From Elusimicrobiota bacterium (lineage in GTDB: Bacteria > Elusimicrobiota > Elusimicrobia > UBA1565 > UBA9628): 48,333 nt of DNA. Shown piece after piece: positions 1-9,070 of this stretch. The notes below the pieces were generated by a model that worked only from the letters and a program-made list of their open reading frames with translations, made no database searches and was not told the origin of the DNA. The position numbers were made by a program, and so were the translations under genes. Where the stretch lies: NCBI GenBank assembly GCA_027327915.1, contig DAHVWT010000010.1, positions 1 to 48,333 on the forward strand, written 5' to 3'. Each line of letters opens with the position of its first letter. The first letter of the stretch is position 1.

Positions 1-66
1 CCACTTGACGAGCTCTCCCTCGGTGAGCCCCTCTCCGATGTCCGGCAGCTTGAATTCGAAGTTCAT
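1..66 (-). CDS. 2-oxoacid dehydrogenase E2 component, N-terminal fragment (runs off the window)
   Basis: Only the first 22 codons lie in the window. They begin [18 protein letters not shown], the standard opening of the lipoyl domain of dihydrolipoamide acyltransferase (E2), the core of pyruvate or branched-chain 2-oxoacid dehydrogenase complexes. The ATG at 66 follows a strong Shine-Dalgarno (GGAGGAGGAA on the minus strand). It lies 14 nt after the end of the E1 beta gene, so it is the next gene of the same operon. The lipoylated lysine lies outside the window, and so does any E3 gene. Whether the substrate is pyruvate or a branched-chain acid cannot be decided from this fragment. Confidence 0.85.
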   Translation of the reverse strand, partial: MNFEFKLPDIGEGLTEGELVKW

Positions 67-80
67 TTCCTCCTCCTTGT

Positions 81-1088
81 TTAAAAAGCCAGCGACTCCT
101 CAGCGGCCCGGACGAGCCGGCGCGCGTCCGGAATATAATACTTTTCCAGCCTAAAAAGCGGCATGCGGATGTCCCAGGACCCGACGCGGCGAACCGGCGC
201 CTTGAGCTTGAGCATCGCGCGCTCATGGATGAGCGAGCTCAGCTCCGCGGCCCAGGAGCCGGCGTTGGGCGCCTCGTGGGCGATCACGACCCGGCCGGTC
301 TTCTCGGCCGTTCCCAGCAGGGCCTCGATGTCCACGGGCGTCAAGGTTCGCAGGTCGAGCACCTCGGCCGAGACGCCGCGCTCCGCCAAAAGCTCCGCCG
401 CCCTGAGGCAGGTGTAAACCATGGCCCCCCAGGAAACGAAGCTCAGCTCCGATCCTTCCCGGGCGAGCCGGGCCTTGCCGATCGGCGTCTCGTAGGGCCC
501 CGAGGGGACCGCCCCCTTGGCCGCGCGGTAGAGCGCCTTCGGCTCGAAATAAACGACCGGGTCCGGATCGCGGACGGCGGCGATCATGAGCCCCTTGGCG
601 TCCTCGGGCGTCGAGGGGCAGACGACCTTGATTCCCGGCGTATGGCAGAAATAGGCCTCGGGAGACTCCGAGTGGTGCTCCGGGGCGTGCACGAGCCCGC
701 CGTGCGGGGCGCGCAGGACCATCGGGATCGAATAGCGCCCGCGGGTGCGGTTTCTCATGCGCCCCATGTGGCAGATCACCTGGTCCATCACCGTGGGAAG
801 GAATCCGTCGAACTGGATCTCGCAAACCGGGCGCATGCCGTTGATCGCGAGGCCCACCGAGGCGCCGACGATGCCCAACTCGGCCAAGGGCGTGTCCACG
901 ACGCGGTCGGGGCCGAACTCCTTGTAGAGCCCCTCGGTGGCGCGGAAGACGCCGCCATTGACGCCCACGTCCTCTCCCAGCACCAGGACGCGCGGGTCCT
1001 CCGCCATCGCCTGGCGCAGGCCTTCGTTGACCGCGCCGACGAGATTCATCTCGCGCCTCGCCGCGCCGTTTGCCGAGGCCGTTTTCAC
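81..1088 (-). CDS. pdhB: 2-oxoacid (pyruvate) dehydrogenase E1 component, beta subunit
   Basis: 335 residues, the normal length for E1 beta. The N-terminal pyrimidine-binding half has the family signatures [32 protein letters not shown] and [14 protein letters not shown]. The C-terminal transketolase half has the [11 protein letters not shown] and [12 protein letters not shown] segments. Together with E1 alpha it decarboxylates a 2-oxoacid on thiamine diphosphate and passes the acyl group to E2 lipoate. The start is GTG, overlapping the E1 alpha stop as GTGA, which indicates translational coupling. An internal ATG at codon 14 is an alternative start. Pyruvate is favoured over branched-chain acids because lipA sits in the operon, but the E1 sequence alone does not settle this. 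Confidence 0.9.
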   Translation of the reverse strand: MKTASANGAARREMNLVGAVNEGLRQAMAEDPRVLVLGEDVGVNGGVFRATEGLYKEFGPDRVVDTPLAELGIVGASVGLAINGMRPVCEIQFDGFLPTVMDQVICHMGRMRNRTRGRYSIPMVLRAPHGGLVHAPEHHSESPEAYFCHTPGIKVVCPSTPEDAKGLMIAAVRDPDPVVYFEPKALYRAAKGAVPSGPYETPIGKARLAREGSELSFVSWGAMVYTCLRAAELLAERGVSAEVLDLRTLTPVDIEALLGTAEKTGRVVIAHEAPNAGSWAAELSSLIHERAMLKLKAPVRRVGSWDIRMPLFRLEKYYIPDARRLVRAAEESLAF

Positions 1089-2212
1089 GGGAACCGGCCC
1101 TCCGGCGGCGGGAGCGACGCGACCTCCTCGAGATCGCGCGACTCCCGCAGAATCTTTTCAAGCTCGGCGCGCTGCTCAATCAACGCCCACGGGGCGCGGG
1201 CATAGTTGTTGGCGAACATGTCGAGGGGGTTGGGCGGAGGGAAAGCCTCGTAGGCCCTGACCTCCTCGGCGATCATCTCCTGCGCGCGCGCCCTGAGATC
1301 GGCGTCGCGACGTTCGTCCCATAGTCCGCGTCCCTCAAGATAGGCCTTGAGCCTTAAAACGGGATCCTTGCGCTTCCAGGCCTCGACCTCGGCGGCCGGG
1401 CGGTAGCGCGTCGCGTCGTCCGCGGTCGTGTGGTGGCCCAGGCGGTAGGTCTCGCACTCGAGCAGCGTCGCCCCGCCGCCCGAGCGCGCGCAATCGAGAG
1501 CCTCCGAGACCGCCCTCCATACGGCGAGCGCGTCGTTGCCGTCGACCTGAAGTCCGCAAACCCCGTAGCCCCAGGCCTTTTGAGCCAGGGTTTCGCAGGC
1601 GGCCTGCCTCTCGCGCGGCACCGAGATCGCCCAGTGGTTGTTCTCGATGAGGTAAATGACGGGGAGCTTGAAGGCGCCGGCGAAAGTGAGCGCCTCGTGG
1701 AGGTCTCCCTTCGAACTCGCGCCGTCGCCGAGATAAGCGAGAGCCGCGGCGCCGTCTTTCTTGAGTTTGGAGGCCCAGGCGAGGCCCGCCGCCTGCGTGA
1801 GATGGGAGCCCACGGGGATCGCGAAGATCAGGTCGTTGGTCTCCTCCGGAAAATGGACGCCGCGGTCGTCGCCGCCCCAATAGAGAAGCGAGTAGCGCAG
1901 CTTCATGCCGCGCGCGAAGTAGGCCCCTTGGCCGCGGTAAGTCGGCACGAGCCAGTCCTTGGGCTCGAGGGCGAGGGCCGGGACGACCTGCGTCGCTTCC
2001 TGGCCGAGAATCTGCGGGTAGGTCCCGAGACGCCCTTGGCGCTGCAGCTTGAAGGCGATCTCGTCGAAGGCGCGGATCTCGACCATGGTCCGGTACATCT
2101 TGAGCAGGATCTCCGGCGAAAGCTTTGGATCGACGGACGGATCGGCTTTCCCGTTTTCGCCCAAGACTTCAAGGCGCTGGACTCTCGACTCGGCGACGGT
2201 CCTAAGGCTCAT
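1085..2212 (-). CDS. pdhA: 2-oxoacid (pyruvate) dehydrogenase E1 component, alpha subunit
   Basis: 375 residues. It carries the thiamine diphosphate/Mg motif, beginning GDGASSKGDLHEAL and closing about 30 residues later with ENNHWAIS. The phosphorylation-loop-like stretch YRLGHHTTADDATRYR is typical of the alpha subunit of branched-chain/pyruvate E1. It is the partner of the E1 beta encoded immediately downstream, with a 4-nt overlap. Its ATG overlaps the lipA stop as ATGA. Bacterial two-subunit E1 enzymes of this type act on pyruvate, acetoin or branched-chain 2-oxoacids; the presence of lipA in the operon fits pyruvate dehydrogenase best. Confidence 0.9.
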   Translation of the reverse strand: MSLRTVAESRVQRLEVLGENGKADPSVDPKLSPEILLKMYRTMVEIRAFDEIAFKLQRQGRLGTYPQILGQEATQVVPALALEPKDWLVPTYRGQGAYFARGMKLRYSLLYWGGDDRGVHFPEETNDLIFAIPVGSHLTQAAGLAWASKLKKDGAAALAYLGDGASSKGDLHEALTFAGAFKLPVIYLIENNHWAISVPRERQAACETLAQKAWGYGVCGLQVDGNDALAVWRAVSEALDCARSGGGATLLECETYRLGHHTTADDATRYRPAAEVEAWKRKDPVLRLKAYLEGRGLWDERRDADLRARAQEMIAEEVRAYEAFPPPNPLDMFANNYARAPWALIEQRAELEKILRESRDLEEVASLPPPEGRFP

Positions 2213-3120
2213 GAAAGCCCCGCCCCGGCGCCGCTCCGGGCGCCAGGCTGAAGTCCGGCGCCGAGAAACACTTCGCCGGCCCGGTAGGAGCTGCGCACGA
2301 AGGGGCCCGAGGCGACGAATTGGAAACCCATGTTCCGGGCGATTTCTTCATAGCGGCCGAACTCCGCGGGCTCGACATAGCGCTCGACCGGCAAATGCCG
2401 CGGGGAGCGCGTCGGCCGCAGGTATTGCCCCAGCGTCACGATCGACACTCCCGCCGCCCGCAAATCCTTCAAAGCCTCCACGATCTCCCCCGGCTCCTCT
2501 CCAAGGCCCAGCATCAGGGAAGATTTCGTGGGAGTCCCGGGCGAGATGCTCCTGGCGCGCCGCAAAAGCTCGATCGACTGGGCGTAGCCGGCGCGGGCGT
2601 CGCGCACGCGAGGACTCAAGCGCTCGACGGTCTCGATATTGTGGGACAGGACGTCGGGCGCCGCGGCCAGCACGGCGCGAAGGGGCCCGGCTTCCCCCCG
2701 GAAATCTTGGACCAGGATCTCGATCTTGGTCGACGGGGAGAGCCTCCGCGCCGCCTCGATAGAGCGGGCGATGTGCCCCGCGCCCTGGTCGGGGAGGTCG
2801 TCGCGGCAGACGGTCGTGACGACCGCGTAGTCCAGATTCATCCCGGCGAGAGTCCGCCCGAGATTCTCCGGCTCCGACGCGTCGGGAGGCCCGGGCCTGG
2901 CCGCGGAGGAAACCGCGCAGAAACGGCAGCCCCGGGTGCACTCCTCCCCCAGGATCATGAACGTCGCGGTCCCCGCCCCCCAACATTCGGCGATATTGGG
3001 GCAGCGAGCCTCCTCGCAAACCGTGTGAAGGCCTCGCGCGCGGGAGACCGCCTTGATCCGGGCGAAATTCTCCCCCCCGGGCAGCCGGACCTTGAGCCAG
3101 GGCGCCAAGGCCGTCGTCAT
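2209..3120 (-). CDS. lipA: lipoyl synthase (radical SAM)
   Basis: 303 residues from the ATG at 3120. The same frame stays open further upstream, but that part overlaps trxB and has no LipA features. The auxiliary cluster cysteines are C35, C40 and C46 (CX4CX5C); the radical-SAM cysteines are C61, C65 and C68 (CX3CX2C); a C-terminal RSSY motif is present. LipA inserts two sulfurs into octanoyl groups bound to E2 lipoyl domains. Its ATG overlaps the trxB stop (ATGA), and its own stop overlaps the start of E1 alpha. The operon therefore makes the enzyme complex together with the machinery that activates its cofactor. The alanine/glycine-rich last 15 residues look unstructured. Confidence 0.95.
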   Translation of the reverse strand: MTTALAPWLKVRLPGGENFARIKAVSRARGLHTVCEEARCPNIAECWGAGTATFMILGEECTRGCRFCAVSSAARPGPPDASEPENLGRTLAGMNLDYAVVTTVCRDDLPDQGAGHIARSIEAARRLSPSTKIEILVQDFRGEAGPLRAVLAAAPDVLSHNIETVERLSPRVRDARAGYAQSIELLRRARSISPGTPTKSSLMLGLGEEPGEIVEALKDLRAAGVSIVTLGQYLRPTRSPRHLPVERYVEPAEFGRYEEIARNMGFQFVASGPFVRSSYRAGEVFLGAGLQPGARSGAGAGLS

Positions 3121-4046
3121 GCGGCGGACTCCGCCAAATAACGCTCGGCTTCGATCGCGGCCATGCAGCCCGTCCCGGCGGCCGTGACGGCCTGGCGGTA
3201 GCGGGAGTCCATGACGTCGCCCGCGGCGAAAACGCCCTCGACGGAGGTGCGCGTGCGGCCGTCGGTCTCGATGTAGCCCTTGGCGTCGAGTTTCAGCTGG
3301 CCGTTCAAGAAGGCCGTGTTGGGCGAGTGGCCGATCGCGACGAAAAGCCCCTGGCAGGGAAGATCGCTCTGGGCGCCGGTCTTCAAGTTCTTGAGACGAA
3401 CGCCCGAGACCGACCCGTCGCCCAGGACCTCGACCACGGCCGAGTCCCATGCGAAGCGGATCTTGGGGCTCTTGAGCGCCCGGTCCTGCATGATCTTGGA
3501 AGCGCGGAGTTCCGAGCGGCGGTGGACGACGGTGATCCGGGAAGCAAAATTAGTCAAAAAAAGCGCTTCCTCCATCGCCGTGTCGCCTCCGCCCACGACC
3601 GCGACCTCCTTCCCCTTGAAAAAAAAGCCGTCGCAGGTGGCGCAGGCCGAGACGCCGTGTCCCTGGAGCCTTTTCTCGGAATCGAGATTGAGCCATTTGG
3701 CCGAGGCCCCGGTCGCGACGATCACGGCGCGGGCCGCCAAGGAGCCTCCCGACTCCGTCTTGAGGGCAAACGGGCGCTTGGAGAAGTCGACGGCGGCGAT
3801 GTTCTCCCGGAGGATCACGACCCCGAGCCGCTCGACCTGCTTTTGCATGCGTTCCATGAGCTCGGGGCCCAAGATGGGCTCGGGGAAGCCCGGGAAATTC
3901 TCGACGTCCGAGGTGACCAGGAGCTGTCCTCCCAGGAGGGTCCCGCCGTAGACCGCGGGCTCGAGATTCGCCCGCGCGCCGTAGATCGCCGCCGTATAGG
4001 CCGCGGCGCCGGAACCGATGATCGCGAGCTTGGCTTCTTTTGGCAC
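3117..4046 (-). CDS. trxB: thioredoxin reductase
   Basis: 309 residues, the size of low-molecular-weight NADPH-thioredoxin reductase. It has an N-terminal FAD motif (GSGAAAYTAAIY), the redox-active CATC at C135/C138, the NADPH-site segment GGGDTAMEEALFL, and a C-terminal FAAGDVMDSRYRQ FAD motif. It reduces thioredoxin in the cytoplasm. The start is GTG. There is no Shine-Dalgarno: a perfect TATAAT ends 5 nt before the GTG, which suggests a leaderless transcript for the whole trxB-lipA-pdh operon. It is transcribed divergently from the dehydrogenase gene at 4106. Confidence 0.93.
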   Translation of the reverse strand: MPKEAKLAIIGSGAAAYTAAIYGARANLEPAVYGGTLLGGQLLVTSDVENFPGFPEPILGPELMERMQKQVERLGVVILRENIAAVDFSKRPFALKTESGGSLAARAVIVATGASAKWLNLDSEKRLQGHGVSACATCDGFFFKGKEVAVVGGGDTAMEEALFLTNFASRITVVHRRSELRASKIMQDRALKSPKIRFAWDSAVVEVLGDGSVSGVRLKNLKTGAQSDLPCQGLFVAIGHSPNTAFLNGQLKLDAKGYIETDGRTRTSVEGVFAAGDVMDSRYRQAVTAAGTGCMAAIEAERYLAESAA

Positions 4047-4051
4047 GCCCG

Positions 4052-4057
4052 ATTATA
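4052..4057 (-). promoter_or_regulatory. -10 box of the trxB-lipA-pdh operon
   Basis: The minus strand reads TATAAT, five bases, then the GTG start of trxB. No convincing -35 hexamer is visible 16-18 nt upstream. The spacing would put transcription start at or beside the start codon. Confidence 0.6.
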
Positions 4058-4093
4058 AGAAATTTACGACTGACTGAGGTCCGTGAAATTTGT

Positions 4094-4099
4094 CAAAAT
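4094..4099 (+). promoter_or_regulatory. probable -10 box of the zinc-type dehydrogenase gene
   Basis: CAAAAT followed by six bases and the ATG at 4106. A weak -35 (CTGACT) lies 18 nt upstream. No Shine-Dalgarno is present, so a leaderless transcript is inferred. Confidence 0.4.
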
Positions 4100-4105
4100 G
4101 CCGCT

Positions 4106-5137
4106 ATGAAGGCCATCACCCTCGACAAACCCGGCGGGCCGGAAAATCTCAAGCTGGCCGAGCTTCCGGACCCCAAGCCGGGCCCGGGAGAAGTGGTCGT
4201 CCGGGTGCGGGCCTGCGGCATCAATCATCTCGATCTATGGGTGCGCGAGGGCCTGCCCGCCTACAAGATCACTCTTCCTCATATCCTGGGCTCGGACGTC
4301 GCGGGCGAAATCTTGGAACTGGGCCCCGGCGTCTCGGGCTTTAAGACTGGAGACCGCGTCGCCGTCTCCCCCGGAAAATCCTGCGGCGCCTGCGAGTTCT
4401 GCTCCTCGGGGCGCGAAAGCATCTGCCCCGAGTTCCGCATCATCGGCGCGGACGGAGGGCCTGGAGGCTACGCCGAGCGATTGCTCGTTGCCGCCCGTTG
4501 CCTTCTGCCGATCGTTCCCTCGCTCGGCTTCGAACAGGCGGCGGCCTTTCCCCTCACCTTTCTCACGGCCTGGCACATGCTGGTGACTCGCTCCAAGCTC
4601 CGCGCGGGAGAGACCGTGCTCGTCATGGGCGCGGGATCCGGGGTCGCGGTCGCCGCCGTCCAAATCGCGAAGCTCTGCGGCGCCCGCGTCATCGCGGCCT
4701 CGACCTCGCAGACCAAGCTCGAGAAGGCGGGAACCATCGGCGCGGACGCCGGGCTCCTCGTCGGGAAAGGGGATCTGTCCCGGGAGATGCGCCGCCTCAC
4801 GCAGGGCCGCATGGCCGACGTCGTCTTCGAGCACGTGGGCCCGGCGGTCTTTGAGTCGGCGATCAAAAGTCTGCGCCCCGGAGGGCGTCTCGTCACCTGC
4901 GGCGCGACCTCGGGACCCGAGGCGAAGCTCGATTTGCGCTACGTCTTCTCGCGGGAACTCCAAATCATGGGCGCGCGCATGGGCGGGCAGGCGGAGATGC
5001 GGGCCGTCGCCCGTCTCGTCAACGAGGGCCGGCTCAAGCCCGTCGTCGACAGCACCTTCCCCCTCTCGCAAGCGGCCGACGCCCACCGCTACCTCGCCCA
5101 AAAGGCCCACTTCGGCAAAGTCGTCCTCACGGTTTGA
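4106..5137 (+). CDS. zinc-type alcohol dehydrogenase / quinone oxidoreductase family (MDR) protein
   Basis: 343 residues from the ATG at 4106 (MKAITLDKPGG); an upstream in-frame extension has no family features. It has the N-terminal GroES-like fold with CGINHLDLWVREG, the structural-zinc loop (GXXCXXCXXGXXXXC, with CGACEFCSSGRESIC), and a Rossmann domain with GAGSGVAVAAVQIAK. The usual GHE zinc-ligand motif is replaced by GSD, as in many uncharacterised members. It should be an NAD(P)H-dependent oxidoreductase acting on an alcohol, aldehyde or quinone; the substrate is unknown. Its stop overlaps the TTG start of the next gene (TTGA). Confidence 0.85.
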   Translation: MKAITLDKPGGPENLKLAELPDPKPGPGEVVVRVRACGINHLDLWVREGLPAYKITLPHILGSDVAGEILELGPGVSGFKTGDRVAVSPGKSCGACEFCSSGRESICPEFRIIGADGGPGGYAERLLVAARCLLPIVPSLGFEQAAAFPLTFLTAWHMLVTRSKLRAGETVLVMGAGSGVAVAAVQIAKLCGARVIAASTSQTKLEKAGTIGADAGLLVGKGDLSREMRRLTQGRMADVVFEHVGPAVFESAIKSLRPGGRLVTCGATSGPEAKLDLRYVFSRELQIMGARMGGQAEMRAVARLVNEGRLKPVVDSTFPLSQAADAHRYLAQKAHFGKVVLTV

Positions 5138-6780
5138 ACTCCAAAAGACCGCCGGTTTGGCTCTGGACGTTGTTTGCGCTCTCGCTGACAGCTCCTTTTT
5201 GGAAGCTGGGGGGGCCTCTCATCGAGGTGGACGACGCCCGCTATGCCGAGGTCCCGCGCGAGATGGCGGCGGGAGGCGATTGGGTCGTTCCCCATCTTAA
5301 CGGCCTCCCCTACGTCGAAAAGCCGCCTCTCATTTACTGGCTCCCCGCCCTCTCCTACAAGCTCTTGGGCGTCACGGAGACGAGCGCCCGGCTCCCCTGG
5401 GCCGTCTTGGCCTTGGCTGGAATCCTCGCGACCGCCTGGCTCGGGGCCTTCCTTTTTGATCTCCAGACCGCTCTCGCGGCCGCGGTCATGCTGGCCTCGA
5501 CGGGCTTTTACTTCTTCCTCGGCCGCTATCTGACGCCCGACATCCCGCTCACCGTCTGCCTTCTCGTCGCCTGCTGCGCGATCTTCAAGCTCGCCGAGGG
5601 CTCCGGCCGGAGGGGCGCCGCCATCCTCGCCTGGGTCTTCGCGGGACTTTCCTTTTTATGCAAGGGGCTCATCGGCTTCGTCTTCCCGGGAACCTGGGTC
5701 CTGGCGGCCGCCCTTCTCTATCCGCGGACGAGGCCGGGCCTCAAGCGTTTGCTCGACCCCCTTGGAATCGCCGCCGGAGCCGCCGTCGCTCTTCCCTGGC
5801 TGATCCTGGTCGAGAACAGGCGCCCCGGATTCCTGCATTTTTTCTTCATCGAACAGCAGTTTCAGCGCTACCTGACGGCAAAATACCACCGCGGCCAGCC
5901 CTGGTATTTCTATCCCGCGCTTCTCCCTTTCTTGGCCCTTCCCTGGACGGGCGCCGCGGCTTCGGGAGCGGCGCGCGCCGCGGGCGAATGGAAGGGGGAT
6001 TTCAAGGCGCCGACGCTCCTTTTGTGGGTCCTTCTGGTGGTGGCCTTCTTCACGCCTTCCCACTCCAAACTCGTGACCTACGTCCTTCCCGTCATGCCCG
6101 AGTTGGCGCTTCTCGCCGCCTGGTCCTGGCGCGCGGGATCTTCCCGGTGGGCCGTTTGGATTTCGCGTCTGCTGGGCTGCGTTCTGATGTCGGCCGCCCT
6201 GGCCGCGCCTTGGATGCTCGCGAACGTCGGGGGCGCGATGCCGCATGGCGTCCCCGTGATCGAGAGCGCGACGGCCCTCCACGCCGCCCAGGGCGCCTTG
6301 GCGCTCTTGGGCCTCGCCCTGCTGCTGGACGGACTTCGATGCTTCGTCCCCGTCGCGGCTCTCTCGGGGCTCGCGGCGGGTTTTCTCGTCTTTTCAGGGC
6401 TTGGCTATGAAGGATCGATCTTAAGCGCGCGGGAGATCGGATTCGCGGCGCGCCGGGAGTGCCGGAGCCGACCGGTCTGGGGCTACAAAACCTACCTCCA
6501 CGGCCTGCCGTTTTACATGGGCCGCCCGGTCGATCGCATGATTGACTGGGTCGAGGAGCTTCACTACGCCAAGCGCTTCCCGGATAACGCGGACCGATTC
6601 GGGAGCGACGCGGATGTCCAAGAGGCCCTGAAAAGGCGCGCGCCGCTCTGCCTCGTCATGAAGTCCCGCGATGTGGCGGGACTTCTCGCGAGGGCCGATC
6701 GCGAAGCCGCCCCCAAGGTCGATCTCTTCGGCCCCTGGGCTCTCATCCGTTTCGGAAGAACCGTCCCTACGGCCCCTTGA
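5134..6780 (+). CDS. ArnT/PMT-like membrane glycosyltransferase (GT-C fold)
   Basis: 548 residues starting at a TTG that overlaps the preceding stop by 4 nt. After a first hydrophobic helix comes the loop signature EVDDARYAEVPREM followed by a KPPLIYW motif. This is characteristic of the dolichyl-phosphate-mannose/ArnT family, where the paired acidic residues are catalytic. About ten more hydrophobic helices follow, with a soluble C-terminal part from about residue 440. Such enzymes transfer a sugar from a polyprenyl-phosphate donor to lipid A, protein or another periplasmic acceptor. The acceptor here cannot be told, and coupling to a dehydrogenase gene gives no clear clue. Confidence 0.85.
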   Translation: MNSKRPPVWLWTLFALSLTAPFWKLGGPLIEVDDARYAEVPREMAAGGDWVVPHLNGLPYVEKPPLIYWLPALSYKLLGVTETSARLPWAVLALAGILATAWLGAFLFDLQTALAAAVMLASTGFYFFLGRYLTPDIPLTVCLLVACCAIFKLAEGSGRRGAAILAWVFAGLSFLCKGLIGFVFPGTWVLAAALLYPRTRPGLKRLLDPLGIAAGAAVALPWLILVENRRPGFLHFFFIEQQFQRYLTAKYHRGQPWYFYPALLPFLALPWTGAAASGAARAAGEWKGDFKAPTLLLWVLLVVAFFTPSHSKLVTYVLPVMPELALLAAWSWRAGSSRWAVWISRLLGCVLMSAALAAPWMLANVGGAMPHGVPVIESATALHAAQGALALLGLALLLDGLRCFVPVAALSGLAAGFLVFSGLGYEGSILSAREIGFAARRECRSRPVWGYKTYLHGLPFYMGRPVDRMIDWVEELHYAKRFPDNADRFGSDADVQEALKRRAPLCLVMKSRDVAGLLARADREAAPKVDLFGPWALIRFGRTVPTAP

Positions 6781-6787
6781 TGGGGCC
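6771..6787. terminator. small hairpin between convergent genes
   Basis: GGCCCC, a five-base loop, then GGGGCC, overlapping the stop of the glycosyltransferase gene in the 18-nt gap before the convergent RDD gene. It could act in either direction. No T-tract follows, so the terminator call is weak. Confidence 0.3.
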
Positions 6788-6798
6788 ATGGCGCCGGC

Positions 6799-7641
6799 TC
6801 AATAAGGCGCCAAAACCTTGGGCGGAGGGCCGGCGACGGTGAGACGGGTGTGGTGCGAGTCGCGCGCCGTGGCCGAGATGCGGTAGCCCAGGCTCCCCGC
6901 CTCTATCTGAAAAAGCTCCGGCATGAAAATGATGGAAAGAGCATGCCGGAACTCCGACACGTCGCCGCTCGCCCGCGCGAGCTCTTCCAAGGAGCCGGTA
7001 TACGCCCCCGTCGTTCTTTTCTCGAGCTCCTCGATCCGCGCGAGGACCAAGAGAGAGTCGCGGGCTTGGGCCAGGATCACCACGTCGCGCCGCGTGGCGA
7101 GCCTCGTCGAGGAGCGCATCGCCGCGGAGACGAGGCCGATCAAAAGCGCCATCGCGGCCAGGAACATAAGCAGCGTGGCGGCCGGGCTCCGGCGCCGCAG
7201 GGAGACGACGACGGTCCCCGCGGCGAGGTCGTGCAGGGCGCGAGAGGAGGGATGAAAGAGCGCGATCACGAACCCATAATTGAAAAAAGGGGTGCCGACG
7301 AGATACATGACGGCGCGCGCGAAGGCGCGGCCGAAGCTGAGCTTCGTCCCGTCGACCGTCACGACGCGCAAGCCCAACAAGCTCTTTCCCACCGTGGCGC
7401 CCGTCCAATTCCCGGCGACTTGGTAAAGGAAATAAAGCCCGATCCACGCGAGCGCCGCGCGGCCCACGAAATCGAAGGGAATCACCGCGAAGCCGATTCG
7501 CTGGGTCTTGACGAGCAGGGTCAGGATGAACCCGGCCGCGAAGGGGAGAAAGTCAAGGACGTAGGCGATGAACCGATCGTGGATGGCCGCGAGAGGCAGT
7601 TCGACGGGCGGCTGGGTCTCCCGGGCGTCGGTCTCTGCCAT
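6799..7641 (-). CDS. RDD family membrane protein
   Basis: 280 residues. The N-terminal half matches the RDD family: an arginine- and aspartate-bearing first helix (RFIAYVLDFLPF), two further helices, and a GKSLLGLRVVTVDG segment before the next helix pair. A hydrophobic segment near residues 155-175 anchors a soluble C-terminal domain of about 110 residues with no recognised motif. The function of RDD proteins is mostly unknown; some members are Na+/H+ antiporters. The gene is separated from its apparent promoter by a group II intron that ends about 3 nt before this ATG, so expression would need splicing or a promoter in the intron. Confidence 0.8.
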   Translation of the reverse strand: MAETDARETQPPVELPLAAIHDRFIAYVLDFLPFAAGFILTLLVKTQRIGFAVIPFDFVGRAALAWIGLYFLYQVAGNWTGATVGKSLLGLRVVTVDGTKLSFGRAFARAVMYLVGTPFFNYGFVIALFHPSSRALHDLAAGTVVVSLRRRSPAATLLMFLAAMALLIGLVSAAMRSSTRLATRRDVVILAQARDSLLVLARIEELEKRTTGAYTGSLEELARASGDVSEFRHALSIIFMPELFQIEAGSLGYRISATARDSHHTRLTVAGPPPKVLAPY

Positions 7642-7660
7642 TGGTAGAAATTGGCGCGGG

Positions 7661-9070
7661 CTAATTCAGCCCGATTCCAAATCCCCCTTTCAAACCGTGC
7701 GTGCGGATTTCCCGCACACGGCTTAACGACGGTCTTACGGGTGCGGCTTGCGCGGGGTAGGACACTCTCCCTTGTGTTCGGCATAGGCCGATCGCATAGA
7801 GACGTTTGGATGGCCACTTGTCGAGCCGGAATCGGCTTCGTTGCCCGCCGCGTCGGTTGATCCAGTTCGTAACTCGGCGATAGACGTAGCTGTCCAGTTC
7901 GTTGAACTCCCGGTCCGCGTTGCCGCTTCGGAAGTAGTTGCTCCATCCTCGCAGCACGGGGTTGAGCTTCGCGATAACTTCGTGGACGCTCTTCGCCCCG
8001 TTTCCTCGCACGCCGGTCAACTCGTGAACCCGGTTTTGGATGCTCTTCATCGCCTTAGGCGACGGCCACCGCTGCATGAAGTGCCAGCGCGGATTGCGCT
8101 GAATGCTTCTGTGCTTGCGTACCGTGTGCCCCAGAAAGATGAAGCCCTCCTTGCCGCGTCGCAAGTCCACCAGCCGCGTCTTATCCGGATGCAGGTTGAG
8201 TCCCAGGCTTGCCATGATTCTTTCGACTTGCCTGCGCGCCTCCTTGGCCTGCGACTCTGTCCTGCACATCACCACAAAGTCGTCCGCGTAGCGCACCAGA
8301 ACCCCAAGCTGCTTGAAATCCTGATTCCACGCGCAGTCAAGAACGTGCAGGTAGATGTTGGCCAAGAGCGGCGAGATGACTCCACCTTGCGGCGTTCCTG
8401 CCAGGCTCTCTCTCACCGTCCCGTCCTCCATCACCCCGGCCTTCAACCACTTACGGATTAGCTTGAGCACCCTGCGGTCCGAAATGCGCCTTTCGACTAG
8501 AAGCATCAAGACCTTCCGGTCTATACTGTCGAAATACGCCCGAATGTCGGCGTCCAGCACGAAGTTGCGGCCCTCGTTGCCGGCCATCCGTATGGCCTCC
8601 AGAGCTTGCGTCGCGTTCCGTTTCGGGCGGAAGCCGTAGCTGCACGGCATGAAATCCGCCTCAAAGATCGGCTCGACGACCAGCTTCGCCGCCATCTGCG
8701 CCACTCGGTCCCGCACCGTCGGTATGCCCAACGGCCGCTGCTTGCCGTCTCCCTTCTCGATGTATCGCCGTTTCACCGGACTCGGACGATATCGGCCTGT
8801 TCGCAGCTTGGCCTGGATATCCTCCAGGAACTCCGCCTCGCCGCTCTCTTCGATGGACGCCAAGGTCTGTTCATCAACCCCGGCGGCCCCGCCGTTTTTC
8901 CTGACCCGTTTCCACGCTTCCCGCAGGACGTCGCTCCTGCTGATCCGGTCATACAGCGCGGGGAAACGTCGTGTCTTGCTCCGCTTGGCGCACACCCACA
9001 GGCTGCGTTGAAGTTTTCGCACTTTTTCTTCGGGGTTGTTGGTCCTCGCCCGCGTCACGGGCGAGGACAT
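7661..9070 (-). CDS. ltrA: group II intron-encoded reverse transcriptase / maturase
   Basis: 469 residues from the ATG at 9070. It has the RT-0 to RT-7 blocks: [56 protein letters not shown] and the catalytic YADD at about residues 260-263. The X/maturase domain follows ([15 protein letters not shown], then a WINRR segment). No HNH endonuclease domain is present, so mobility would be of the endonuclease-lacking type. The last 17 residues are read through domains V and VI of the intron RNA, as seen in other bacterial introns. The same frame is open from 9583, but codons before about 9070 correspond to intron RNA. A second ATG at 9100 is an alternative start. Confidence 0.9.
   Translation of the reverse strand: MSSPVTRARTNNPEEKVRKLQRSLWVCAKRSKTRRFPALYDRISRSDVLREAWKRVRKNGGAAGVDEQTLASIEESGEAEFLEDIQAKLRTGRYRPSPVKRRYIEKGDGKQRPLGIPTVRDRVAQMAAKLVVEPIFEADFMPCSYGFRPKRNATQALEAIRMAGNEGRNFVLDADIRAYFDSIDRKVLMLLVERRISDRRVLKLIRKWLKAGVMEDGTVRESLAGTPQGGVISPLLANIYLHVLDCAWNQDFKQLGVLVRYADDFVVMCRTESQAKEARRQVERIMASLGLNLHPDKTRLVDLRRGKEGFIFLGHTVRKHRSIQRNPRWHFMQRWPSPKAMKSIQNRVHELTGVRGNGAKSVHEVIAKLNPVLRGWSNYFRSGNADREFNELDSYVYRRVTNWINRRGGQRSRFRLDKWPSKRLYAIGLCRTQGRVSYPAQAAPVRPSLSRVREIRTHGLKGGFGIGLN
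7691..7724 (-). ncRNA. group II intron domain V catalytic hairpin
   Basis: A 34-nt hairpin on the minus strand beginning AAGCCGTGTGCGG, with a GAAA tetraloop, and closing with CCGCACGCACGGTT. It contains the catalytic AGC triad. This is the most conserved part of group II introns and fixes the element's orientation. Confidence 0.92.

Noticed and set aside
223-1205. Long opposite-strand and shifted frames over E1 beta (and similar ones over most genes)
   Set aside because: GC-rich coding DNA leaves antisense frames open; these have no domains, no start signals, and Arg/Pro/Gly-biased composition.
3121-3450. N-terminal extension of lipoyl synthase
   Set aside because: It overlaps trxB entirely, is Arg/Gly-rich with no LipA features, and the ATG at 3120 has a typical ATGA overlap.
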